The position numbers and the translations under genes are program-made. 23,194 bases of DNA, from positions 1 to 23,194 of the IMG/VR virus record IMGVR_UViG_3300033291_000005; one strand, written 5' to 3'. Within the stretch, counting starts at the first letter, position 1, and each line of letters opens with the position of its first letter. This document shows positions 6,629 to 11,850 of this stretch, one piece after another. The notes under the pieces are model-generated. The model was not told the DNA's origin, ran no database searches, and saw only the letters and a program-made list of their open reading frames with translations. Origin of the DNA: a virus.

Positions 6629-9600
6629 CAGACCGACACCTTCCCACTACGCTGCGTCTTCCTCGTGGTGGACCGCGCCTCCTCGAGCATCTTCAGGAAG
6701 TCATCCAGGGTACGCAGCTTCGACAGATCATCGATCGATAGCTTGATCGACACGTCGTACTGATCCCCCATTCCGGCACGGACCAAGGCCTCCGGGGCTC
6801 CGGTGTTGTTCTGCACGAGGGATGGCCCCTTCGGCAACACGCCGCCGTTGTCCATCAACAGCGCGCGCCGCAGCACGCCGCCCTGCGCGAAGGTCGCCCC
6901 GAGGCTGGTGAAGCCGGAAACCGACTGACCGATGATCTTCGTGACGTCGCCGGTGTGCGGCGCCTCGGCCCACTGGCCAGACCCCATGTAGAGCTCTACG
7001 TGCTCCGCCGGCCGGCCGACGAACCCGAGGTCTCCTGGCTTGATCGCACTCGCGGCCACGGCCCGGGCGAACGCTTGCTGCTGCTGGGAGGTGCGCGGGA
7101 TCGAGATGCCGGCCGCGGCGTTGGCCGCCTGGGTGAAGCCCGAGCAATTGTGGACCAGGACGCCGGCAGCGAAGAACTCGTGTTCTCCCTCAACTGTCAG
7201 GTCGTAGACGTCGCTCGTTCCGCTCGGCTTTGCGACGCCGATTGTGGAAATCGTTCTTGTGCTGGTGGCAGCAGAATCGCCGCGAGCCTGCAGCGGTGTT
7301 GCGGTTTGACCCGAGGGACTGGAACTCGGCACCACATTCGGCGCAGACGTAGTCACGTAGCCGACGGGCGGCTTGACTCTCCCGCCGATGCTCGCCGATC
7401 TCGACCAGCGCAAGGTTGGCGATGTCGTTATTGTCCGTGTCATGGTCGATGTGGTGGACCTCGTGCCCAGCGGGGATTGGTCCGTTGTGGTGGCGCCAGA
7501 GGGCACGGTGAAGGCTGTCGTTGGGTCGCAGAAAGTACGCACGATGCGCTGGCCGTGGAGAGTCCGGGTAACGGAAGTATGCGTATCCGTCGAAGACGAT
7601 TCGCTCACTGCGGGACATGAAACCAGAGTATCGTATCTGGTCACATCACCGAGCCCTACCCAGCCGCGGTTGTCCGTCCACACGCGATGGTCTGCCGTCC
7701 CTCGGAGCATCTGACCGCTCACCTGGATTTCCACCGTCGGAGCGGCCCGCCTCACGAGCCAAGCACGGGTAACTGCGCGGTAGCCGCGCCGAGTCAGCAC
7801 GAGGTCCCCAACCACCACTTGCTCGATCGGGACGTCTCCGCGCAGCGTCGTGACCGGAGTCCCTTCGGCGATGCAGTCGTAGCCCGCCGGCCCCGTCCCG
7901 CCCCAGACGTACGGAATCCCGAGGTGGGCCATGACCCACGCCTTCATCTTGGCGAAGATCGGCCCACCGATGCTGTCGTAGGCCTCGTTGAAATCCGAGA
8001 ACAAGGACTTCACCTTGTCCACGGCCAGGGTCACCAGCTTCGACACCGCGGCCCCGGTGAAATCCGACAACACCCCCACAGCAGGAATCGAGGGCAACTT
8101 GGACTTGATGTAATCGAGGGGATTGCTCAGGGCCTTCCAGATCGCGCTGGAGGTGTCCCCGACCCAGCTCAGGGCCGCGGACGACTGACCCTTGATCCAG
8201 TCGACCACACCACCGAGGTCGTAGTGGTGCACCCCTCCCTCAGAGAAATTGCCGGGACCTTGCAGCAATCCGGCCTTGGCCAGCTTGTTCAGGCGCTCGA
8301 TCCCGGCCTTGCCGCCCATGGCCCGGGTGAACTCCGGACGCATGATCGCCTCGCCGCCGCTCAGCGCCAGTGCGCCGCCGGTGGGCGAGTAGAACAGATG
8401 CACGTCCCGTCCGGGCGTATAGCCAGGAGTCACGCCGCCCTGGGCGAAGGGCAGCGGGATGTTGTCGATATGGGGTCCGCCGACCTTACTGCCCAGCCAG
8501 TTGAAAGCCTTGATCAATCCATTGTTGAGAACGGTCTCGATCACGAACTTGATGGGTGCTTGGGCAATCGCCTTAAGCTTGTCCCACGCTACCTTTATTC
8601 CATCCTTGGCCTTGTCGAAGGCTTGCGCAATGAGGTCGACACCCTTCTTCAGGGCGTCGAATGCTGGGGAAATGACGGTATTCCAGCCGACCTTGATCGC
8701 ATCTGAAATGAAATCCCAAGCAGGCTTTACATATTTCTGATAAAGATCGTTGAACCAATCACCGAGGACTCCCAGTGCCTTGACAATGGCGTCCCAGATG
8801 ACCTTGATCAATGCCCAGTCAGCCTTGACAATGGCTACGGCTTTATCCCAGACGGGCTTGATGTATGAATTGTATAGCGCTGTGAACTTATCTCCGAGCC
8901 AGCTCAGCCCACTGACAATGAGATCCCAAACCGCCTTGATCAGGCCCCAAGCTATCTTGATCGCTGAAACTATAAGATCCCAAGCCGGCTTCACTGCATT
9001 GTTGTAAAGCCAGGTGAAAGCATCTCCAAGCTTTCCAAGAGCCAGTTTAGCCGCCTCGAAAGTCGGCATAACGACAAGCTTCCACCAGGCGAGAATGAGA
9101 ATCTCGATCGCCTTGAAGACGAATTCCACGATCTTCTCTAAGGTCTGGAACCAGGGGCCGAAAGTGTCGTTGATCCATGATCCGACCGCGGTGAGCGTGC
9201 CGATAATGCCGTCCCAGACAGTGGTGATCACTTCCCAGACCGCTTGAGCACCTGAGGAGATCCCGTCCCAGACCGCGGTGATCGTGTCCCACAGCACCTG
9301 GGCCGCGCCCATGACGCCGTCCCAGGCAGCGACGATCCCGGCCCAGACCGTCTGAGCAGCGCCGACGACGGCGTCCCAGGCCCCGACGATCGCTGGGACC
9401 ATGGTCCCGGTGATCCAATCCACCACGGCACCAATGGCCGTCTGGATCGCGCCCCAGACCGCCAGGACGATGTTGCGGAAGGTCTCGTTGTGCTTCCACA
9501 GCAGCACGATCCCGGCGACCAGCGCGACGATCCCGGCGATGATCCACGTACCCGGCCAGGCCAGCAGCGCGCTGTTCAGTACCCACTGAATCGCAGCCCA

Positions 9601-10752
9601 GACCTTCGTAGCCGTGGTAACGAGGTTCATCTGGGTGAGGTACTTGATCAGGCCACCGGCCGCCTGCACCGCCAGGTAGGAGGCGTGAGCCTGGGTGATG
9701 GCCAGCAGGGTCCCCATGCTGACGGCCAGAGCCTCAGCGAGCGCCTGGTGCTGCCTCAGGTAGTCGAGGGTCTTGACCCCGGCGTCCCACAGCGCGAGAA
9801 GGGCCTTGCCCAGCAGCTCCAGCACGGAGCGCAGCGCCCCACCGGCCCCCTCGCCCTTGGAGAACTGATCGGCCAGCTCGCGGACCACTCCGACGGCCTG
9901 GCCGAGCTTCTCGCCCAGTACCTCGCCGACCTTCGTCGCCACCGGCTCCAGGCCGTCCAGCGCACCGATCGCGTCCCCGAACAGTGCCGGCAGCTGGGAG
10001 AACACTCCGCCCAGAAGCTTGGCCCCAAGGCGGCCGAGGGCAGCGCCGACATTCTTCAGCGCGCCGGTGAAGGTCTTACCGGAAGCCAGGGCCGCGCCGC
10101 CGAGACCTTTCTCCATGGCCGTCTGGAATTGTGCGAAACTGACCTTCCCTTGGGATACCAACTTGAATGTCTCATCGTTGGACAGCCCAAGACTCTTGGC
10201 CAGGAGCTGCAACGCAGGCACGCCGCGGTCCTGGAGCTGCTGCAACGCCCCGTTGGTGGCCTTCCCGCCAGCCGCCATCGAGGAGAAGATCCCACCGACG
10301 TCACTCAGGCTGGTCCCGGCGATCGTCGTCGTGTCGGCCAGCAGCTTGAGCGTGCGGGTCAGCTCCTGGCCCGGCTTGATCCCGGCTCCGACCAGGATCG
10401 CGGCCTGGCTGGCCGCGTCACCCAGTCCGAACGCCGTGCCCTTCACCGATGTCAGGGCATTGTTCATGATCGAAGTGACCTGCTGGGCCGAGTAGCCCAG
10501 GCCGACCAGCTTGCCCTTGGCATCATCGATCGCCGTCAGCCGGGAGAAGCCCTTGACCAGCGCGGTGCCGATGACTCCGGCCACGAGGCCGCCGGCGATC
10601 TTGGCCCCGGTCGCCATCCCCTTGCCGACCGCGCCGGCGATGTTCAGCCCCGACTTCTGGGCTGCGGGCTTGGTCTTCTGCTCCAGCTCCTTGACGAAGA
10701 GCTGACCGTCCGCGCCGACGACGATGACTGCTTCGCCAATGATGGTGGACAT
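6628..10752 (-). CDS. tape measure protein with C-terminal NlpC/P60 hydrolase domain interrupted by an intein
   Basis: The 1374-residue precursor is the largest gene in the window and follows the two tail assembly chaperones, as tape measure genes do. It sets tail length and probably exits with the DNA. It has an Ala/Gly-rich N-terminus with typical lines (LVGLGYSAQQV, LKLLADTTTIAG), hydrophobic segments near 395-455, four 18-residue Trp repeats (458-529) and three 44-residue helical repeats (575-706). The C-terminus is an NlpC/P60 cell-wall peptidase split by an intein at 960-1202: GIPYVWGG..GYD before, CSGFTQ after. The catalytic triad would be Cys1203, His1251 (AEHVELYMG) and His1266 in precursor numbering. 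The spliced product would have 1131 residues. GGGAG seven bases before the ATG is the ribosome binding site and lies in a hairpin. A tail-borne hydrolase would open peptidoglycan during DNA entry. Confidence 0.95.
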   Translation of the reverse strand: MSTIIGEAVIVVGADGQLFVKELEQKTKPAAQKSGLNIAGAVGKGMATGAKIAGGLVAGVIGTALVKGFSRLTAIDDAKGKLVGLGYSAQQVTSIMNNALTSVKGTAFGLGDAASQAAILVGAGIKPGQELTRTLKLLADTTTIAGTSLSDVGGIFSSMAAGGKATNGALQQLQDRGVPALQLLAKSLGLSNDETFKLVSQGKVSFAQFQTAMEKGLGGAALASGKTFTGALKNVGAALGRLGAKLLGGVFSQLPALFGDAIGALDGLEPVATKVGEVLGEKLGQAVGVVRELADQFSKGEGAGGALRSVLELLGKALLALWDAGVKTLDYLRQHQALAEALAVSMGTLLAITQAHASYLAVQAAGGLIKYLTQMNLVTTATKVWAAIQWVLNSALLAWPGTWIIAGIVALVAGIVLLWKHNETFRNIVLAVWGAIQTAIGAVVDWITGTMVPAIVGAWDAVVGAAQTVWAGIVAAWDGVMGAAQVLWDTITAVWDGISSGAQAVWEVITTVWDGIIGTLTAVGSWINDTFGPWFQTLEKIVEFVFKAIEILILAWWKLVVMPTFEAAKLALGKLGDAFTWLYNNAVKPAWDLIVSAIKIAWGLIKAVWDLIVSGLSWLGDKFTALYNSYIKPVWDKAVAIVKADWALIKVIWDAIVKALGVLGDWFNDLYQKYVKPAWDFISDAIKVGWNTVISPAFDALKKGVDLIAQAFDKAKDGIKVAWDKLKAIAQAPIKFVIETVLNNGLIKAFNWLGSKVGGPHIDNIPLPFAQGGVTPGYTPGRDVHLFYSPTGGALALSGGEAIMRPEFTRAMGGKAGIERLNKLAKAGLLQGPGNFSEGGVHHYDLGGVVDWIKGQSSAALSWVGDTSSAIWKALSNPLDYIKSKLPSIPAVGVLSDFTGAAVSKLVTLAVDKVKSLFSDFNEAYDSIGGPIFAKMKAWVMAHLGIPYVWGGTGPAGYDCIAEGTPVTTLRGDVPIEQVVVGDLVLTRRGYRAVTRAWLVRRAAPTVEIQVSGQMLRGTADHRVWTDNRGWVGLGDVTRYDTLVSCPAVSESSSTDTHTSVTRTLHGQRIVRTFCDPTTAFTVPSGATTTDQSPLGTRSTTSTMTRTITTSPTLRWSRSASIGGRVKPPVGYVTTSAPNVVPSSSPSGQTATPLQARGDSAATSTRTISTIGVAKPSGTSDVYDLTVEGEHEFFAAGVLVHNCSGFTQAANAAAGISIPRTSQQQQAFARAVAASAIKPGDLGFVGRPAEHVELYMGSGQWAEAPHTGDVTKIIGQSVSGFTSLGATFAQGGVLRRALLMDNGGVLPKGPSLVQNNTGAPEALVRAGMGDQYDVSIKLSIDDLSKLRTLDDFLKMLEEARSTTRKTQRSGKVSV
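7190..7618 (-). CDS. HNH homing endonuclease nested out of frame inside the intein
   Basis: A complete 142-residue HNH endonuclease lies wholly inside the intein coding sequence, on the same strand but one base back (-1) from the tape measure frame. It has an N-terminal GYAYFRYP..R.YFL region, LHRALWRHHNGPIP, and the HNH core: His55-His56 in HEVHHIDHD, Asn64 and Asn68 in DNNDIANLALV, His77 in GEHRRES. A zinc-ribbon-like end follows (CAECG near 92-96, FCCHQH near 115-120). By hand count about 70% of its codons end in G or C, as expected of a real gene here. The frame is closed by a TGA nine codons above the ATG. The ATG (7618) overlaps the TCA codon for intein Ser86. No Shine-Dalgarno sequence precedes it, but TACTCT lies six bases upstream. 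It should cut intein-free tape measure alleles to spread the element; that role is inferred from the family and the location. Confidence 0.87.
   Translation of the reverse strand: MSRSERIVFDGYAYFRYPDSPRPAHRAYFLRPNDSLHRALWRHHNGPIPAGHEVHHIDHDTDNNDIANLALVEIGEHRRESQAARRLRDYVCAECGAEFQSLGSNRNTAAGSRRFCCHQHKNDFHNRRRKAERNERRLRPDS
7625..7630 (-). promoter_or_regulatory. possible -10 element (TACTCT) six bases before the HNH start
   Basis: TACTCT fits the actinobacterial -10 pattern TAnnnT and ends six bases before the HNH ATG, which would make a leaderless message. No -35 element is evident 17-18 bases upstream. The same geometry appears before the lipoprotein and chaperone genes. This is inference from position only. 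Confidence 0.25.
8635..9030 (-). repeat. three tandem 44-residue repeats in the tape measure protein
   Basis: Residues 575-618, 619-662 and 663-706 align without gaps. Each begins LGDxF..LYN or LYQ, continues with KPxWD at position 14-18 of the repeat, and then has spaced Ile/Trp residues (AIKxxW, IKxxWD). They are amphipathic and probably form long helices along the tail tube, so copy number would affect tail length. This stretch is distinctly AT-richer than its surroundings: the six lines from 8701 and 8821-9120 range from about 35 to 52% GC by hand count, against about 70% near 9300. Confidence 0.8.
9166..9381 (-). repeat. four 18-residue Trp repeats in the tape measure protein
   Basis: Starting at residue 458 the protein repeats AWDAVVGAAQTVWAGIVA, AWDGVMGAAQVLWDTITA, VWDGISSGAQAVWEVITT and a weaker VWDGIIGTLTAVGSWIND. 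Eighteen residues equal five helical turns, so Trp and Asp recur on one face. The pattern is characteristic of tape measure proteins that pack as helices in the tail tube. Confidence 0.75.
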
Positions 10753-10758
10753 CGCTGA

Positions 10759-10812
10759 TCTCCCGATGCCCCGGCCCTTGGCTCAGCGGGCAGCTCGTCG
10801 GCGATCGGGAGA
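10759..10812 (-). promoter_or_regulatory. hairpin that masks the tape measure ribosome binding site
   Basis: In the transcript TCTCCCGAT (from 10804-10812) can pair over nine bases with ATCGGGAGA (from 10759-10767), enclosing a 36-base loop. The downstream arm contains GGGAG, the only Shine-Dalgarno sequence for the tape measure ATG at 10752. Folding would lower its translation compared with the chaperones just upstream. The pairing is visible; control of dosage is inference. Confidence 0.5.
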
Positions 10813-10838
10813 GGTCACGGAACGCCTCTTGGAGCGTA

Positions 10839-11114
10839 CTACTTGCCCAGCTTCGACCTCAGAGCGTCGAACGCTGCCATCTCAGCGTCAGCCGACCAGG
10901 GCCCCCGGGCCACTTCACCGCTGGGCGGAACCCACACTCGGGCCTCCAGCTTGCGGACCTCAGCTGGGTCGGCGCCGTCGGTCATCCAGAACCACACCAG
11001 ATTGATGAACCTGGCCACACGCAGCGTCAACGGGTCGGGCAGCCCCCGAGCAGCCGCCCACCCGTCGAACTCCCTCCAGTGCTCCAGCACATGAGCCGCG
11101 AGCCTGAGGGTCAC
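10839..11114 (-). CDS. tail assembly chaperone, downstream (T-like) part
   Basis: A 91-codon frame lies between the G-like chaperone and the tape measure gene, exactly where lambda-type phages keep the frameshift-extended chaperone. It is open in the -1 frame relative to the G-like gene and remains open above its GTG codon (11114), so it can be made as a G-T fusion by slippage. Key text: VTLRLAAHVLEHWREFDGWAAARGL, RFINLVWFWMTDGA, and a C-terminal LRSKLGK. The motif after the junction (small residues, then LAAHVLEHW and FINLVWFWM) is usual for actinophage T-like chaperones. It helps the tape measure protein recruit tail tube subunits. The annotated GTG overlaps the upstream stop (GTGA), so coupled separate translation is an alternative. 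Confidence 0.75.
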   Translation of the reverse strand: MTLRLAAHVLEHWREFDGWAAARGLPDPLTLRVARFINLVWFWMTDGADPAEVRKLEARVWVPPSGEVARGPWSADAEMAAFDALRSKLGK

Positions 11115-11135
11115 GTAGTAGGGTCCCCAGACACC
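11111..11135 (-). other. probable programmed -1 frameshift region between tail chaperones
   Basis: The G-like frame reads GTG TCT GGG GAC CCT ACT ACG TGA, and the T-like frame is one base back (GTC TGG GGA CCC TAC TAC GTG). No perfect X-XXY-YYZ heptamer is present. The best candidate is GGACCCT (11120-11126), where the CCT codon re-pairs with CCC. The overlap is certain; the exact slip site is not. Confidence 0.5.
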
Positions 11136-11422
11136 TTCTCGATCAGCGCGTTCATGAGCGCCATCAGATGATCGATATCCAGATCGTCGTCCTCGTCGTT
11201 CAGACGATCCTTGATGGAAGGAGCCACCTCCTTGCCGAACATCTTCGCGGTCATGACGTCGATGGCCTGGCCCATCAGCTCAGGGTTTTCCCCGGCATTC
11301 TTCAGGCGCATCATCAGCGCCAAGGCCAGAGCCTTCTTCGGGGCCTTGACCCGGTAATCCGTGCCGACGACAGTCGCCGGGAACCACTTCTCCGGCGCCG
11401 CCGTGATGTTGATGTCCGCCAT
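11111..11422 (-). CDS. tail assembly chaperone, upstream (G-like) protein
   Basis: This 103-residue protein starts MADINITAAPEKWFPATVVGTDYRV and has a helical middle (KKALALALMMRLKN, MGQAIDVMTAKMFGKEV) and an acidic C-terminal region (DRLNDEDDDLDIDHLMALMNALIEKV). Its length, acidic tail and place before the T-like frame and the tape measure gene mark it as the first tail assembly chaperone. It should coat the tape measure protein and then be lost from the virion. I prefer the ATG at 11422. A GTG at 11509 in the same frame, overlapping the lipoprotein stop as GTGA, would add 29 partly hydrophobic residues that look out of place. The ATG lacks a Shine-Dalgarno sequence but follows TACGCT by seven bases. 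Confidence 0.85.
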   Translation of the reverse strand: MADINITAAPEKWFPATVVGTDYRVKAPKKALALALMMRLKNAGENPELMGQAIDVMTAKMFGKEVAPSIKDRLNDEDDDLDIDHLMALMNALIEKVSGDPTT

Positions 11423-11429
11423 GATGCGA

Positions 11430-11435
11430 AGCGTA
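11430..11435 (-). promoter_or_regulatory. possible -10 element (TACGCT) before the G-like chaperone
   Basis: TACGCT ends seven bases before the ATG at 11422 and is part of a shared GTAGTACGCTTC word. Nearly the same word (GTACTACGCTCC) lies before the lipoprotein ATG. The gene-free stretch 11423-11505 holds nothing else I can support apart from the possible N-terminal extension of the chaperone. A leaderless promoter is an inference. Confidence 0.3.
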
Positions 11436-11505
11436 CTACGCACAGCCTCGGAGGCCAGAACACCTCCCAGGAAGACGAGGACCATCCCGGAAGCGCTCCG
11501 ACCGC

Positions 11506-11691
11506 TCACCGATGCTCCGAAGCAGTGAGCGGCGGCTCCGCCGTATCCAGCGTGGCTTGAGGGGGCGAGACCGAGACCGTCCCGGGCTGCGTGGTCGAAG
11601 AGGCCGGCGGCACGTAGATCTCATGAGGGCGACAGCCTGCGAGTCCCATGATCGCTAAGGACAACGACAAGGCGGTCAGGTATCTACGCAT
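11506..11691 (-). CDS. small phage lipoprotein (61 aa)
   Basis: The product begins MRR, then has a hydrophobic stretch (YLTALSLSLAIMG) and a lipobox Leu17-Ala-Gly-Cys20, a classic type II (lipoprotein) signal peptide. Cleavage before Cys20 would leave a 42-residue, Pro/Thr/Ser-rich peptide anchored by lipid on the outer face of the host membrane. It lies between the tail completion gene and the chaperone/tape measure genes, behind its own promoter-like and hairpin elements. Phage lipoproteins are known in superinfection exclusion; Ltp of Streptococcus phage TP-J34 blocks DNA entry by targeting a tape measure protein. That comparison rests on location and type, not on sequence similarity. The ATG has no Shine-Dalgarno sequence; TACGCT ends six bases upstream. 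The mature part matches no family I recognise. Confidence 0.75.
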   Translation of the reverse strand: MRRYLTALSLSLAIMGLAGCRPHEIYVPPASSTTQPGTVSVSPPQATLDTAEPPLTASEHR

Positions 11692-11697
11692 CCTGGG

Positions 11698-11703
11698 AGC
11701 GTA
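11698..11703 (-). promoter_or_regulatory. possible -10 element (TACGCT) before the lipoprotein gene
   Basis: TACGCT ends six bases before the lipoprotein ATG, spaced as in leaderless actinobacterial transcripts. It directly follows the hairpin at 11708-11739. No good -35 sequence is visible, so a leadered transcript from the promoter-like sequence at 11802-11830 is the main alternative. Confidence 0.3.
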
Positions 11704-11707
11704 GTAC

Positions 11708-11739
11708 GGCCCGGTCCCGGCTACTGCCGGTCCCGGGCC
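11708..11739 (-). terminator. strong symmetrical hairpin between connector and tail operons
   Basis: The 32 bases form a seven-pair outer stem (GGCCCGG with CCGGGCC), a two-by-two GA/GA internal loop, a five-pair inner stem (CCGGC with GCCGG) and an AGTA tetraloop. It works equally on both strands. No T-run follows, which is common for hairpins acting as terminators or attenuators in high-GC hosts. It lies in the 159-base gap 11692-11850, between a promoter-like sequence and the lipoprotein start, so attenuation is also possible. Confidence 0.5.
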
Positions 11740-11801
11740 AGTACCGGCCAGGAGCGCCGGTGAAGTGGGCGGCGTGACTCCGTCGCACCGCTTGGATCTT
11801 C

Positions 11802-11830
11802 AGGATACGTATCATCAACTTCTTGGTCAA
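11802..11830 (-). promoter_or_regulatory. sigma70-like promoter upstream of the lipoprotein and tail genes
   Basis: On the minus strand TTGACC (11825-11830) and TATCCT (11802-11807) are separated by exactly 17 bases, a very good match to the main vegetative sigma-factor consensus for such a GC-rich genome. The surrounding bases are unusually AT-rich. Transcription would start near 11795 and give a leader of about 100 bases containing the hairpin at 11708-11739 before the lipoprotein ATG. It lies just after the stop of the tail completion gene. Confidence 0.5.
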
Positions 11831-11850
11831 ACTCAATCCGCATCGATGCA

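Larger units (their letters stand above)
7147..7875 (-). other. intein (243 aa) at the catalytic Cys of the NlpC/P60 domain
   Basis: All Hint splicing motifs are present. Block A begins with Cys1 (CIAEGTPVTTLRGDVPIEQV, then VGDLVLTRRG); block B carries Thr60-x-x-His63 in GTADHRVWT; block F is VYDLTVEGEHEFF; block G ends GVLVHN with penultimate His242 and terminal Asn243. The next residue is Cys, so this is a canonical class 1 cis-splicing intein. Removal joins GYD to CSGF and recreates an NlpC/P60 active-site motif, and that +1 Cys is the catalytic residue. About 86 residues lie between Cys1 and the HNH start, and only 14 codons follow the HNH stop. The middle, about 1046-1180 in precursor numbering, is Ser/Thr/Pro/Arg-rich and resembles no intein domain, because a separate HNH gene occupies the same bases in another frame. 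Confidence 0.93.

Noticed and set aside
7190-7618. The HNH frame as a simple shadow of the tape measure gene
   Set aside because: It has a full HNH core, a zinc-ribbon-like end, and G/C-rich third positions, which chance frames do not combine.
11423-11509. GTG at 11509 as the start of the G-like chaperone
   Set aside because: It overlaps the lipoprotein stop neatly (GTGA), but the 29 added residues are partly hydrophobic and unlike chaperone N-termini, whereas MADINITAAPEKWF is typical.
11684-11815. A 43-codon ORF (MIRILKIQAVRRS...) ahead of the lipoprotein gene
   Set aside because: The promoter-like -10 lies after its ATG, it has no clear ribosome binding site, and it runs through the strong hairpin. 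It is more likely leader sequence.
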